In this document: one piece after another, positions 50,145 to 61,140 of the stretch | Layout of the letters: the number at the start of each line of letters is the position of its first letter | Position numbering within the stretch: position 1 is the stretch's first letter | DNA from: an uncultured Pelagibacteraceae bacterium | GTDB taxonomy: Bacteria; Pseudomonadota; Alphaproteobacteria; Pelagibacterales; Pelagibacteraceae | NCBI GenBank assembly: GCA_902562645.1 | Contig: CACETY010000002.1 | Span: 62,001-126,000 of the forward strand | Reading direction: 5' to 3' | DNA: 64,000 nt | The notes under the pieces: generated by a model | Databases searched by the model: none | What the model was told of the DNA's origin: nothing | Seen by the model: the letters and a program-made list of their open reading frames with translations, nothing else | Translations under genes and position numbers: made by a program

Positions 50145-51296
50145 ATGAACAACATTTTAAAAAAATTTTTACCTCAGATTTTAGCTATACTTTTTGTTGT
50201 TCTTATATTTGGTTTTTTAACAATTAATGCCCAGACAAATATGGATAATAGAGGCATTGATTTTGGGTTTGGATTTTTATCTCAAGAATCTTCCTTTGAT
50301 GTTCAATTTTCTTTAATTGAATATAGTGGATCCGACTCTTATGCTCGGGCTTTCCTAGTTGGACTTTTAAACACTTTATTAGTCTCATTTATAAGCATAA
50401 TTTTTTGTACAATACTTGGTGTTATTATTGGTGTAGCAAGATTATCATCAAATTATCTGATAAAAAACTCTGCAGCATGGTATGTAGAATTTTTTAGAAA
50501 TATACCATTATTATTGCAAATTTTCTTTTGGTATTATGCGGCTTTGAGAGCATTGCCTTTACCAGAAAAAGCTGATGCATGGTTTGGAGTAACCTATATG
50601 ACTGTAAAAGGTTATTACATACCAGCAATGGTATGGGAAAATTTGAATGTATTTTTGTATTGTGGTCTTGCAGCAATAATTTCAATTATTGTATTAAGAA
50701 ATTACGCAAATAATTTGAGAGATACTAAAGGTAAGCAAGTTCCAGTTCTTTTGTATTCTATAGCTCTATTAATCGTCTTACCGCTTTTATCCTTTTTATT
50801 TGGTGGAGTATCTTTAGAATTTGAACTTCCACAACTTAAAAAATTATCAAAAATCTCTTATATTTATGAAGGTGGAATTAGTTTACCCCCTGAATTAATA
50901 GCTTTAGTTTTAGCTTTATCTTTATACACTTCTACATTTGTAGCAGAGTGTGTAAGAGCAGGTATTGAAGGTGTAAGTAAAGGTCAAAAAGAGGCAGCCG
51001 CCTCTGTAGGTTTGACACCTAATCAGGTTCTTAAGCTAGTTATTATGCCTCAAGCTCTAAGAATTATTATACCACCAACAACAAACCAATATTTAAACTT
51101 AACTAAAAATTCATCTTTAGCAGCAGCTATTGCATATCCTGATTTAGTTCTAGTATTTGCAGGTACCGCACTGATGCAAACAGGTAAGGCAATTGAAATT
51201 GTTTCGATAACAATGTTAACGTATTTGACTATTAGTCTAACCATTGCAGCAATAATGAACTGGTATAATAAAAAAATTGAAATTAAAGAAAAATAA
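50145..51296 (+). CDS. aapQ: General L-amino-acid ABC transporter permease
   Basis: YVEFFRNIPLLLQIFFWYYA, EAAASVGLTPNQVLKLVIMPQALRIIIPPTTNQYLNLTKNSSLA. Confidence 0.93.
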   Translation: MNNILKKFLPQILAILFVVLIFGFLTINAQTNMDNRGIDFGFGFLSQESSFDVQFSLIEYSGSDSYARAFLVGLLNTLLVSFISIIFCTILGVIIGVARLSSNYLIKNSAAWYVEFFRNIPLLLQIFFWYYAALRALPLPEKADAWFGVTYMTVKGYYIPAMVWENLNVFLYCGLAAIISIIVLRNYANNLRDTKGKQVPVLLYSIALLIVLPLLSFLFGGVSLEFELPQLKKLSKISYIYEGGISLPPELIALVLALSLYTSTFVAECVRAGIEGVSKGQKEAAASVGLTPNQVLKLVIMPQALRIIIPPTTNQYLNLTKNSSLAAAIAYPDLVLVFAGTALMQTGKAIEIVSITMLTYLTISLTIAAIMNWYNKKIEIKEK

Positions 51297-51298
51297 AA

Positions 51299-52570
51299 AT
51301 GCAAACAATAAATTTTTTAAAACCTAATAGAAACAATATTAAAAATTACTCTATTATTGGTTCTGTTTTAATTTTAATAAGTTTAATTGATGTAATATCA
51401 AATGCTTTTCTTAAAATAAACTTAACATCTTTTTTACCTGGTTCTTTAACCATTTTATTTCCTTTAATCTTGGGTTTGATTGGACTAAATATGATGAGAA
51501 TTGATTACTCTGGGAATAAAACTTTAGACTTATTAAATAAAAATATAAATACAAATAATTTTAATGCTCTATTAACTTTATTAATACTTTTTTCAATCAT
51601 TAAAGCTCTTCCTCCATCTTTAAGTTGGATGATTCTTGATGCTAATATTTCAGGTGACTCAAAAGATGCTTGCACAGGCACTGGAGCCTGTTGGACATAT
51701 ATTAAGGTTTGGTTTAGAAGATTTATGTATGGAATGTATCCAAATGAATTTCATTGGAGAATTAATACTGCATTCATTTTAGTTATAGCTCTAGGCTTTG
51801 TTGGATATTTTATGAAAGAAAATCTAAAAAAATATTTAGCATTATACTATGTAATAATTTATCCAATTATTGCATATCTGGTTATTTACTATTTAATTTC
51901 TGGAGGATCTTTTGGACTTCAGTGGGTTGAAACAGGTGCATGGGGAGGTTTATCACTTACATTTATAGTTTCTTTTTTCTGCCTAATTTTCTGTTTTCCT
52001 TTAGGAATGATATTTGCATTAGGAAGAAGATCTAATCTTCCGGTAATTAAATATATATCTATTTGCTACATTGAGTTTTGGAGAGGTGTTCCATTAATTA
52101 CAGTTTTATTTATGTCATCTGTAATGTTTCCAATGTTCTTACCAGAAGATTTTTTTATGGATAAATTAGTAAGAGTAATAATTGCAATTACATTATTTGA
52201 AGCCGCTTACTGCGCTGAGGTTATTAGAGGTGGGTTGCAATCGTTGCCTAGAGGTCAATATGATGCTGCAAAATCTTTGGGAATGGGTTATTGGAAAATG
52301 CATATTTTTGTAATCTTACCTCAAGCACTAAAATTAGTGATACCTGGAATAGCAAATACGTTTTTAGCTTTAGTCAAAGATACACCTTTAATTTTTGTAG
52401 TTGGATTAGCTGAATTAGCAGGGATGCTTGCTTTAGCAAAAACAAATCCAAAATGGTTAGGTTTTGCTATGGAAGGATATATTTTTGCATCGATAATATT
52501 CTGGATTATATGCTATGCAATGAGTAAATATAGTTATAACTTAGAAGCTAAATATAAAACTGAAAGATAA
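51299..52570 (+). CDS. aapM: General L-amino-acid ABC transporter permease
   Basis: YIEFWRGVPLITVLFMSSVMFPMFLPEDF, GGLQSLPRGQYDAAKSLGMGYWKM. Confidence 0.93.
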   Translation: MQTINFLKPNRNNIKNYSIIGSVLILISLIDVISNAFLKINLTSFLPGSLTILFPLILGLIGLNMMRIDYSGNKTLDLLNKNINTNNFNALLTLLILFSIIKALPPSLSWMILDANISGDSKDACTGTGACWTYIKVWFRRFMYGMYPNEFHWRINTAFILVIALGFVGYFMKENLKKYLALYYVIIYPIIAYLVIYYLISGGSFGLQWVETGAWGGLSLTFIVSFFCLIFCFPLGMIFALGRRSNLPVIKYISICYIEFWRGVPLITVLFMSSVMFPMFLPEDFFMDKLVRVIIAITLFEAAYCAEVIRGGLQSLPRGQYDAAKSLGMGYWKMHIFVILPQALKLVIPGIANTFLALVKDTPLIFVVGLAELAGMLALAKTNPKWLGFAMEGYIFASIIFWIICYAMSKYSYNLEAKYKTER

Positions 52571-52573
52571 AAT

Positions 52574-53308
52574 ATGTCAGATCCAATTATAAAAATTCAA
52601 AATATGAATAAATGGTTTGGTGATTTTCAGGTTTTAAAAAATATTAATTTAGAAGTTGAAGCAAATAAGAAAATTGTAGTATGTGGTCCGTCAGGTTCAG
52701 GCAAATCAACATTGATTAGATGTATCAATAGATTAGAAGAGCATCAAGAGGGTGACATAATTGTTGATGGAAACGAACTATCAGAAAAAACTAAAGATAT
52801 TGAAAAAATTAGAGCCGAGGTTGGAATGGTTTTTCAACAATTTAATTTATTCCCGCACCTTTCAATTTTAGATAATTGCACACTTGCGCCTATTTGGGTA
52901 AAAAAAATGCCAAAAAAAGAAGCTCAAGAACTAGCATTAGATCAACTAAAAAAAGTTCAAATCGATGATCAAGCTAATAAATTTCCTGGGCAACTTTCAG
53001 GTGGACAACAACAACGTTGTGCAATTGCTAGAGCATTATGCATGCAGCCAAAAATTATGTTATTTGATGAACCAACATCAGCATTAGATCCAGAAATGAT
53101 CAAAGAGGTACTTGATGCAATGGTAAGTCTTGCAAAAGGTGGAATGACAATGATTGTTGTTACACATGAGATGGGTTTTGCCAAAGAGGTAGCTGATGAG
53201 GTTATTTTTATGGATGAGGGTATGATTATCGAGAAGGCTGATACGAAAGAATTCTTTGCTAACCCAAAGAGTGACAGAACAAAGCTTTTTTTAAGCCAAA
53301 TTCTTTAA
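52574..53308 (+). CDS. aapP: General L-amino-acid ABC transporter ATP-binding protein
   Basis: [56 protein letters not shown]. Confidence 0.96.
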   Translation: MSDPIIKIQNMNKWFGDFQVLKNINLEVEANKKIVVCGPSGSGKSTLIRCINRLEEHQEGDIIVDGNELSEKTKDIEKIRAEVGMVFQQFNLFPHLSILDNCTLAPIWVKKMPKKEAQELALDQLKKVQIDDQANKFPGQLSGGQQQRCAIARALCMQPKIMLFDEPTSALDPEMIKEVLDAMVSLAKGGMTMIVVTHEMGFAKEVADEVIFMDEGMIIEKADTKEFFANPKSDRTKLFLSQIL

Positions 53309-53453
53309 AACAATTCTAAAGATTAGATAAAAAGTTACTTGACAGGTTTAAAATAAATTAAAAAAACCATTTTTTTTTAAAATTATTTTACTTGCATAAA
53401 GTTTTCTATTTAGATTAACTCTCAATAATATTTTATTTAACGAGGGGTCTTAA

Positions 53454-53825
53454 ATGGAAGAAAATTTTAACAAACATCTTGGTAATAAGCTTAAGCTAAG
53501 ACGATTAGCACTAGGTTTAACTCAAACTAAAGTAGCAAAAGCTATAAACGTAACATTTCAACAAATACAAAAATATGAAAAAGGAACTAATGGCGTTAGT
53601 TCAATTAGATTATTGCAACTTTCAAATTATTTAAAAGTACCAATCAACTATTTCTTTGAGGATTTTTCAGAATATTTAGTAAATTTAGAAAAATCTAAAG
53701 AAGGACATATGAATGTAAACTATAACTTTTTAGTTAAAGTTTATTCAGAGTTAACACAAGATCAAAAAGTTAAATTTGGAAAGAATTTACAACTTTCGCA
53801 AATAGATATAAATAAAGCTGTTTAG
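53454..53825 (+). CDS. XRE-family HTH transcriptional regulator (123 aa)
   Basis: LGNKLKLRRLALGLTQTKVAKAINVTFQQIQKYEKGTNGVSSIRLLQLSNYLKVPINYFFEDF. Confidence 0.92.
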   Translation: MEENFNKHLGNKLKLRRLALGLTQTKVAKAINVTFQQIQKYEKGTNGVSSIRLLQLSNYLKVPINYFFEDFSEYLVNLEKSKEGHMNVNYNFLVKVYSELTQDQKVKFGKNLQLSQIDINKAV

Positions 53826-53831
53826 TTAATT

Positions 53832-53907
53832 TGGCTCCTCGGGCAGGACTCGAACCTGCGACCAATTGATTAACAGTCAACTGCTCTACCAACTGAGCTA
53901 CCGAGGA
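53832..53907 (-). tRNA. tRNA-Asn(GTT)
   Basis: Minus strand TCCTCGG...CCGAGGA-GCCA; anticodon loop CTGTTAA; GGTTCGAGTCC T arm. Confidence 0.97.
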
Positions 53908-53957
53908 ATATTTTTCTCACAACTTACTTTTTTTAAAACTTATCTCAATACTTTTTT

Positions 53958-54031
53958 TGGAGGCAACGCCCGGAATCGAACCGGGATACAAGGATTTGCA
54001 ATCCTCTGCGTAACCATTCCGCCACGTTGCC
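53958..54031 (-). tRNA. tRNA-Cys(GCA)
   Basis: Minus strand GGCAACG...CGTTGCC-TCCA (U discriminator), anticodon loop TTGCAAA. Confidence 0.96.
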
Positions 54032-54150
54032 ATCAAATATAAAATATTTGTTAATCGATCTTTGTATAATTCATTTTGATCATTAGTCTATAAATTTAGC
54101 AATGATTTTCATTATTGTTTATTAATTTGATTAATTTATAAAACAAATCA

Positions 54151-56778
54151 ATGAGTTTTGATAAATATGAGCATAAAAATGTAGAGAATAAAATCTATGA
54201 CTATTGGGAAAAAAAAGAACTTTTTAAACCAAAAGAAAATAGTAAAAAATTCTCAATTGTAATTCCACCACCTAATGTAACAGGAAGCCTTCATATGGGT
54301 CATGCCTTAAATAATTCTATTCAAGACGTATTAACTAGATTTCATAGAATGAATAATTTTGAAACATTATGGCAACCAGGAACGGATCATGCTGGAATTG
54401 CTACTCAGGCACTAGTTGAAAAAAAACTTGCTAAAGATGGGGTTAAAAAAAATGATTTAGGAAGAGAAAAATTTATAGAAAAAGTCTGGGAATGGAAGAA
54501 TGAATATGGAGATATAATAATTAATCAACTTAAAAAACTTGGATGTTCTTGTGATTGGTCTCGTAATGCTTTTACAATGGATGAAAATTTATCTAAGTCA
54601 GTCATAAAAGTATTTGTTGATCTTTATAATAAGAAATTAATCTATAAAGCAAAAAAACTTGTAAATTGGGATGTTGTTTTAAAAACAGCAATATCTGATT
54701 TAGAAGTTGATCAGCGTGAAGTAAATTCTCAACTTTATTATATAAATTATCCTATAGAAAATTCTGATAAATTTATAACAATTGCAACAACTAGACCTGA
54801 AACTATGTTGGGAGATACTGCAATAGCTGTGAATCCTAAAGATGATAGATTTAAAGATTTAGTAGGAAATTTTGTAATTATTCCTTTAGCAAATAGAAAA
54901 ATTAAAATAATAACAGATGACTATGCTGATCCTGAACAAGGAACAGGAGCAGTAAAAATTACTCCAGCTCATGATTTTAATGACTATGATGTAGGTATAA
55001 GAAACAAGTTAGAAGTTATAAATATATTTACACCTGATGGAAAAATAAATGACAATGCACCTGACCCATATAAAGGTTTAGATAGATTTGCAGCAAGAAA
55101 ATTAATCTTAGAACATCTTGAAGAGGGTAAATTTTTAGAAAAGATAGAAAAGTTAGTTAATAAAGTTCCTTATGGGGATAGATCTAATTCTATTATTGAA
55201 CCTTATTTAACAGAACAATGGTTTGTTGATGCTAAAACTTTAGCTGTAAAAGCAAAAGAAGTAGTTAATAATGGTAAAACTAAATTCTTTCCTGAAAATT
55301 GGTCAAAAACATATTTTCAATGGATGAATAATATTGAGCCTTGGTGTATTTCTCGTCAATTATGGTGGGGACATCAAATTCCAGCATGGTACGGACCTGA
55401 TGGAAAAATATTTGTAGCTGAAAATGAGGATGAGTGCAAAAAACAAGCAAAAGAATTCTATTCAAAAGATGTGGAATTAAAAAGAGATGAAGATGTTCTA
55501 GACACTTGGTTTTCATCAGGTCTATGGCCATTTGCGACTTTAGGTTGGCCAGAAAAAACTCCAGAAGTTGAAAAATTTTATCCAACAAGTGTTCTTGTTA
55601 CAGGTTTTGATATCATATTTTTCTGGGTTGCTAGAATGATAATGATGGGAACTCAGTTTTTAGATAAGGAACCTTTTAAAAATATATATGTTCATGCTTT
55701 AGTTAGAGATGAAAAGGGTCAAAAAATGTCTAAATCAAAGGGCAATGTAATTGATCCTTTAGAATTAATTGAGAAATATAGTGCAGATGCATTGAGATTT
55801 ACACTTTTATCAATGGCATCACCAGGTCGAGATGTAAAATTATCTGAAGACAGGGTTAAAGGTTATAGAAATTTTTTAAATAAAATTTGGAATGCAAATA
55901 ACTTTTTAACACAAAATAAGTGTGATTTTGGTGATGTGAAAAAACCTGAAAATATAAAATTAACAATCAATAAGTGGATACTTTCTGAACTTGTAAAAGT
56001 TAAAAATGACACGGAAAATAGTTTGAAAAACTATAGGTTTGATGAGTCTGCTAAGATTATTTATCAATTTGTATGGCATTCATTTTGTGATTGGTATTTA
56101 GAGTTATCTAAAACAGTTTTAAACTCTGAAAATGAGGAAGATATTAAGGAGTTAAGACAAACATCAGCATATGTTTTTAAGGAAATTTTAATAATACTTC
56201 ATCCATTTATTCCATTTGTAACTGAAGAGATATGGTTAAATAATAAGCTAGATAAAGAAGGCAAATATTACTTGATGTATGCCAATTGGCTAGAAGATGA
56301 TTATCATGAAAAAAAATCGTATGATGAGATAAATAATATCATTAATTTTATTACATCAATTAGATCATTTAAAAATGAATTAAATATAAGTCCTGGATCA
56401 TTTATTGAAATTTCAACAGAAAATACAAACAAAGAATATAAAAACTTTTTATCTTCTAATGAAAATATAATGAAAAAAAATGGAAGAATTAAAAATTTTC
56501 ATGAAAAAGATTTAGACAAACCATCTGCAAGTATAGTCATAAGTGGTGAGTTATTTAAATTATATTTTGATGAAGATGTTGATTTAAATATGATCAAATC
56601 AACACTAGAAAAGAAAATTACAAAAATTAGCGAAGAGATGAAAAAAATTGATGTTAGATTGTCAAATAAATCCTTTGTGGATCGTGCACCACAAAATATA
56701 GTAGAGCAGGAGAAAAGCAACTTTGCTAATCTTGAAAAAGATGTTAAAAAAATAGAATTAACTCTTAAAGGTTTATAA
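54151..56778 (+). CDS. valS: Valyl-tRNA synthetase
   Basis: [48 protein letters not shown]-terminal coiled coil. Confidence 0.98.
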   Translation: MSFDKYEHKNVENKIYDYWEKKELFKPKENSKKFSIVIPPPNVTGSLHMGHALNNSIQDVLTRFHRMNNFETLWQPGTDHAGIATQALVEKKLAKDGVKKNDLGREKFIEKVWEWKNEYGDIIINQLKKLGCSCDWSRNAFTMDENLSKSVIKVFVDLYNKKLIYKAKKLVNWDVVLKTAISDLEVDQREVNSQLYYINYPIENSDKFITIATTRPETMLGDTAIAVNPKDDRFKDLVGNFVIIPLANRKIKIITDDYADPEQGTGAVKITPAHDFNDYDVGIRNKLEVINIFTPDGKINDNAPDPYKGLDRFAARKLILEHLEEGKFLEKIEKLVNKVPYGDRSNSIIEPYLTEQWFVDAKTLAVKAKEVVNNGKTKFFPENWSKTYFQWMNNIEPWCISRQLWWGHQIPAWYGPDGKIFVAENEDECKKQAKEFYSKDVELKRDEDVLDTWFSSGLWPFATLGWPEKTPEVEKFYPTSVLVTGFDIIFFWVARMIMMGTQFLDKEPFKNIYVHALVRDEKGQKMSKSKGNVIDPLELIEKYSADALRFTLLSMASPGRDVKLSEDRVKGYRNFLNKIWNANNFLTQNKCDFGDVKKPENIKLTINKWILSELVKVKNDTENSLKNYRFDESAKIIYQFVWHSFCDWYLELSKTVLNSENEEDIKELRQTSAYVFKEILIILHPFIPFVTEEIWLNNKLDKEGKYYLMYANWLEDDYHEKKSYDEINNIINFITSIRSFKNELNISPGSFIEISTENTNKEYKNFLSSNENIMKKNGRIKNFHEKDLDKPSASIVISGELFKLYFDEDVDLNMIKSTLEKKITKISEEMKKIDVRLSNKSFVDRAPQNIVEQEKSNFANLEKDVKKIELTLKGL

Positions 56779-58496
56779 TGAAAAAATTTAATAAAAAGAA
56801 ATTACCTAGTAGACACACAACAATTGGTGCAGATAAAGCCCCTCAAAGATCATTTTATTACGCAATGGATTTAACAGAAAAAGATGTAGCAAAACCATTT
56901 GTTGGTGTTGTTTCAACATGGAATGAAGCCGCTCCTTGTAACATAAATTTAATGAAACAAGCTCAATCAGTTAAAAAAGGAGTTAAAGCATCAGGCGGAA
57001 CTCCAAGAGAATTTTGTACTATTACAGTAACTGATGGTATTGCGATGGGTCATGAAGGAATGAAGTCATCATTAATATCAAGAGATGTAATAGCAGACTC
57101 AACTGAACTTACAGTTAGAGGACATTGTTATGATGCATTAGTTGGATTAGCGGGCTGTGATAAATCATTACCTGGTTTAATGATGTCGATGGTTCGTTTA
57201 AATATTCCAAGTGTATTTATATATGGTGGTTCAATTCTACCTGGGAGATTTAATGGAAAAGATGTAACCGTTGTAGATGTATTTGAAGGTGTTGGAAAAT
57301 ACACGTCAAAAAAAATGACAGCTCATGCATTAAGAAAATTAGAATTAAAGGCATGTCCAAGTGCAGGTGCTTGTGGTGGACAATTTACCGCAAATACAAT
57401 GGCATGTGTTTCTGAAGCAATAGGATTAGCTTTACCTTTCTCAGCAGGAACGCCAGCGCCATATTTAGAAAGAAATAAATATGCAATAGACAGCGGTAAA
57501 GCTGTAATGAATTTATTAGCAAAGAATATTAGACCTAGAGACATAGTAACAAGAAAAGCTCTTGAAAATGCAGCAACAATTGTTGCAGCAACAGGTGGAT
57601 CAACAAATGCAGGTTTACACTTGCCAGCTATTGCAAATGAAATTGGAATTAAATTTGATTTAATGGATGTTGCAAAAATATTTAAGAAAACTCCTTATCT
57701 TGCAGATTTAAAACCTGGTGGAAAGTATGTTGCAAAAGATATGTGGGAAGCAGGAGGAGTTCCAATGTTATTAAAAACTCTTATGGATGGTGGCTACATT
57801 CACGGAGACTGTATGACAGTTACAGGTAAAACAATGAGAGAAAATTTAAAAAATGTCAAATTTAGAACTAATCAAAAAGTAATGAGATCCTATAAAAATC
57901 CAATTTCAACAACAGGAGGAGTTGTTGGATTAAAAGGAAATTTAGCTCCAGAAGGTGGAATTGTAAAAATAGCTGGTTTAAAAAAATTACAATTTACAGG
58001 AAGAGCTAGATGTTTTGATAATGAAGAGTCTGCTTACAAAGCAGTAATAAACAGAAAATACAAAGATGGTGATATCATCATTATTAGATATGAGGGACCT
58101 ATAGGAGGTCCTGGAATGAGAGAAATGCTTCAAACAACTGCAGCAATCTACGGTCAAGGAAAAGGGGAGAAAGTAGCCCTCATTACAGACGGTAGGTTCT
58201 CTGGGGCTACCAGAGGCTTTTGTATCGGTCATGTGGGCCCTGAGGCCTCCGTAGGCGGTCCTATAGCCCTTTTAAGGAATGGGGATATCATCGATATAGA
58301 CGCTAAAAAGGGCACAATTAACGTAAGACTTACAAAGAAGGAATTAAGTGCAAGACGTAAAAAATGGAAACCAAGAAAAGTGAATTTTGGTAATGGTACA
58401 TTATGGAAATATGCACAAACTGTTGGACCAGCTTATAAAGGTGCACCAACTCATCCAGGTGGTAAAAACGAGGTTAGAACGTACGCTGATATTTAA
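56778..58496 (+). CDS. ilvD: Dihydroxy-acid dehydratase
   Basis: [57 protein letters not shown]. Confidence 0.98.
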   Translation: MKKFNKKKLPSRHTTIGADKAPQRSFYYAMDLTEKDVAKPFVGVVSTWNEAAPCNINLMKQAQSVKKGVKASGGTPREFCTITVTDGIAMGHEGMKSSLISRDVIADSTELTVRGHCYDALVGLAGCDKSLPGLMMSMVRLNIPSVFIYGGSILPGRFNGKDVTVVDVFEGVGKYTSKKMTAHALRKLELKACPSAGACGGQFTANTMACVSEAIGLALPFSAGTPAPYLERNKYAIDSGKAVMNLLAKNIRPRDIVTRKALENAATIVAATGGSTNAGLHLPAIANEIGIKFDLMDVAKIFKKTPYLADLKPGGKYVAKDMWEAGGVPMLLKTLMDGGYIHGDCMTVTGKTMRENLKNVKFRTNQKVMRSYKNPISTTGGVVGLKGNLAPEGGIVKIAGLKKLQFTGRARCFDNEESAYKAVINRKYKDGDIIIIRYEGPIGGPGMREMLQTTAAIYGQGKGEKVALITDGRFSGATRGFCIGHVGPEASVGGPIALLRNGDIIDIDAKKGTINVRLTKKELSARRKKWKPRKVNFGNGTLWKYAQTVGPAYKGAPTHPGGKNEVRTYADI

Positions 58497-59704
58497 TGAA
58501 AATTAGACCTGTAATACTTTGTGGTGGCGCAGGAACAAGACTTTGGCCAGATAAAAAAAAACATCAAGCAAAACAATTTATTGATTTTGGCGGATGGAGT
58601 TTAATTCAAAAAACTTTAGAAAGAGTAAATAAACCAATTTTTGATTTTCCTATAATCAGTACAAATTTAAAATACTTAAAACAAGTCAAATTAGCTTTAA
58701 ATAAAAGTAAAATAAAAAAGTTTAAAATAGTTTTAGAACCAGCTAAAAAAAATACCGCACCAGCAATATTAGCGTCTGCATTAATAAAAGATATTCCATT
58801 AGAGCAACCATTAATGTTTTTTGCAGCAGATCATTTAATTGAAAGATCTTATATTTTAAATAAATCTTTATTAAAAAATAAACCAAATTTAGATAATCAA
58901 AATTTATTTATTTTTGGAATAAAACCTACAAACCCATCAAGTGAATATGGATATTTTTTAACTAAAAAAAATAAATCCATAAATAAAGTTACAAAATTTA
59001 TTGAAAAACCAAAATTATCAAAAGCAAAGGAAGTAATTAAGAAAAAAGGTTACTGGAATTCTGGCATGTTTTATTTAAGAAAAGACTCAATAATCAATAA
59101 CTTTAAAAAATATCAAAATAAAACTTACAAAAGTTGTGTTGAAGCGATTAAAAAAGGCAAATATAAAAATAACACTTATTACTTAAATAAAAGAGCTTTT
59201 GAAAAATCAATCGAGAAATCTTTTGATTATGCAATTCTAGAGAAAACCAAACAAATTAACGCTATCAAACTAGACATTCCTTGGTCAGATCTTGGTAGCT
59301 GGAAAGAAATTTTAGGGATGTATGACAAAAATAAAAACAAATATATTAAGAAAAAAAATGTCTATTACCGTCCATGGGGTAGGTATACCAATATATTTGA
59401 GGGCAAAGAGTTTTTAATTAAAGAGTTATACGTAAAACCAAAAGGCATTTTAAGTTTACAAAAACACCATCATCGAGCTGAACATTGGTTAGTTACACAA
59501 GGCAATCCTAAAATAACTCTGAATAAAGATATAATTGTTAAAAAACCTGGTGAACATATATTCATTCCATTAGAAGCAATCCATAGAGTTCAAAATCCAG
59601 GAAAAAAACCTGTAAAAATTGTTGAAGCTCAAGTTGGTTCAATTCTAAAAGAGACTGATATTGTTAGATATCAAGACATTTATGGTAGAGCAAATAAACT
59701 TTAA
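58496..59704 (+). CDS. manC: Mannose-1-phosphate guanylyltransferase / mannose-6-phosphate isomerase type
   Basis: PVILCGGAGTRLWPDKKKHQAKQF, FIEKPKLSKAKE, YYRPWGRYTNIFEGKEFLIKELYVKPKGILSLQKHHHRAEHWLV cupin. Confidence 0.92.
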   Translation: MKIRPVILCGGAGTRLWPDKKKHQAKQFIDFGGWSLIQKTLERVNKPIFDFPIISTNLKYLKQVKLALNKSKIKKFKIVLEPAKKNTAPAILASALIKDIPLEQPLMFFAADHLIERSYILNKSLLKNKPNLDNQNLFIFGIKPTNPSSEYGYFLTKKNKSINKVTKFIEKPKLSKAKEVIKKKGYWNSGMFYLRKDSIINNFKKYQNKTYKSCVEAIKKGKYKNNTYYLNKRAFEKSIEKSFDYAILEKTKQINAIKLDIPWSDLGSWKEILGMYDKNKNKYIKKKNVYYRPWGRYTNIFEGKEFLIKELYVKPKGILSLQKHHHRAEHWLVTQGNPKITLNKDIIVKKPGEHIFIPLEAIHRVQNPGKKPVKIVEAQVGSILKETDIVRYQDIYGRANKL

Positions 59705-59824
59705 TTAAATTGTAATAATCTATAAATATTTTTGTCATCAACATTAATTATAAAATTCTAATAAAATTTTAAATTATAAAACATCTTTATTTCCCCTTAA
59801 TTTTAAAATTTTGTTGATTAACTA

Positions 59825-59857
59825 CTTTCCCCTTTTTTAATTACAAAAAGGGGAAAG
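59825..59857. other. Perfect 13-bp inverted repeat (hairpin) in the convergent intergenic region
   Basis: CTTTCCCCTTTTT-taattac-AAAAAGGGGAAAG; further TTTCCCCTT copy at 59790-59798. Confidence 0.85.
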
Positions 59858-59869
59858 AAGATTTAGAAA

Positions 59870-60079
59870 TTAATTATTTACAGATGCGGAACTCTCGATA
59901 GTCTTCTTTTTAGCTAGTTTTTTTGTTTTTTTTTCAGCAACTCTTTTTTCAATACTTGCAATTTTAATATTAATTTTAGATAATTTTTTTTCTTTCAAAT
60001 TGATCTTATTTTTGAGTTTTTCTATTAACTTGATAACCTTTTTTTTTCTTTTTTCATTTTTCTTTAACTTTTTACTCAT
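59870..60079 (-). CDS. Small lysine-rich basic protein (69 aa), unknown function
   Basis: ORF with AGGAGGT Shine-Dalgarno (60084-60090, minus) spaced 4 nt from ATG and an upstream sigma70-like promoter; ~25 Lys of 69. Confidence 0.8.
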   Translation of the reverse strand: MSKKLKKNEKRKKKVIKLIEKLKNKINLKEKKLSKINIKIASIEKRVAEKKTKKLAKKKTIESSASVNN

Positions 60080-60106
60080 AATGACCTCCTGTGTAATTTT
60101 ATAATA

Positions 60107-60135
60107 ATTATATTTAAATTAAATATCTTAGTAAA
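60107..60135 (-). promoter_or_regulatory. Sigma70-type promoter for the small Lys-rich ORF
   Basis: Minus strand TTTACT-N17-TATAAT; -10 at 60107-60112, -35 at 60130-60135. Confidence 0.55.
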
Positions 60136-60167
60136 ATGATTTTTTGATAAATTCTCTTATTTAAAAG

Positions 60168-61055
60168 TTATGCTGTTAATATGTTAAAATATTTTCCTGA
60201 TTTCCTTAATTCTACTTTATCACAATATTGATATTTATCACCATCAATTTGAATTGGAATTTTTTTCCCTTGTCCATCAATTTTTAGCTCACTGGAATAA
60301 GATGTTATAACACTCGTAGACTTCGATAAATCTCCAAAAAAAATAATCAAATAAATATAATAAAGTATTTTTATTCTAGTAAGGTCTTTGAATACATAAG
60401 TAATAATTTTGTTATCAAATATATTTGTTTTATTAATTTTGTAGTGTCCTGCATAATAATTGGTATTAGAACATAACACCCAGTCAGCTATATGATTTTG
60501 ACCATCTATGTTAACTTTTAATTTTTGATTTTTCATTAACAAAAATTTTTGCAATCCTTTATATCCAAAAATAATTTTACCTAACAGTTTTTTTAGAGAA
60601 CTATTAATTGAATGGACTATCGTTGCATCCCAACCTATACCTGCCATTAAAATAAAATAATCATTATTGATTTTTACTAAATTAGTTTTTTTTAAATTGT
60701 TTGATTGTAAAATTTGAACAATTTTACTTATTTTTTTACTCATATTTAGTTCAGCTTGAAGTAAATTAGCAGTTCCAGCTGGTATATAACCAATAGCAAA
60801 ATCTTTTTTTGGAACAAAATTATTTTTAATAAGTTTGTTTATTGCAAATGATACTGAACCATCGCCACCAGCAACTACAAGTCTATCTATATTTAACTTA
60901 GAAATATTTTTAAATACTCCTTCTGCTTTATCCACGCTCTCAGTTTCAAAAAAAGAAACATCGTTATGCTTAGAAAGTTCATCAGAAATTTTTTTTATAA
61001 ATTTAGATTTTCTGCCAGAGGAAGCGTTTTTGTTGTAAATAATGCAATATTTCAT
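60168..61055 (-). CDS. Diacylglycerol kinase / lipid kinase (DAGK_cat, YegS-like); start trimmed to 61055
   Basis: YCIIYNKNASSGRKSK, VVAGGDGSVSFAINKLI (GGDG motif), FAIGYIPAGTANLLQAELNM. Confidence 0.88.
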   Translation of the reverse strand: MKYCIIYNKNASSGRKSKFIKKISDELSKHNDVSFFETESVDKAEGVFKNISKLNIDRLVVAGGDGSVSFAINKLIKNNFVPKKDFAIGYIPAGTANLLQAELNMSKKISKIVQILQSNNLKKTNLVKINNDYFILMAGIGWDATIVHSINSSLKKLLGKIIFGYKGLQKFLLMKNQKLKVNIDGQNHIADWVLCSNTNYYAGHYKINKTNIFDNKIITYVFKDLTRIKILYYIYLIIFFGDLSKSTSVITSYSSELKIDGQGKKIPIQIDGDKYQYCDKVELRKSGKYFNILTA

Positions 61056-61074
61056 AATAAATTTTAATATTTTC

Positions 61075-61092
61075 TTAACATTACTATGGCAC
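61075..61092 (+). promoter_or_regulatory. Possible degenerate Pho box upstream of the plcP-like gene
   Basis: TTAACAT-tact-ATGGCAC matches CTGTCAT-N4-CTGTCAC in 7-4-7 spacing, 4/7 and 5/7 identities; weak. Confidence 0.3.
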
Positions 61093-61140
61093 AAAGAATT
61101 AAACGATTCTAGTGCAAATTGAATTAAAAAAAAGGATTAA

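Noticed and set aside
53340-53453. TTGACA at 53340 as promoter for the XRE gene
   Set aside because: No convincing -10 at correct spacing; several AT-rich alternatives, so not listed as a feature.
53826-53831. XRE gene convergent with tRNA-Asn with only 6 bp between
   Set aside because: Tight packing is typical of this genome; no evidence of functional antisense control.
54034-54050. Palindrome CAAATAT-aaa-ATATTTG upstream of tRNA-Cys
   Set aside because: Very AT-rich short dyad expected by chance in this composition; probably part of the tRNA promoter/leader.
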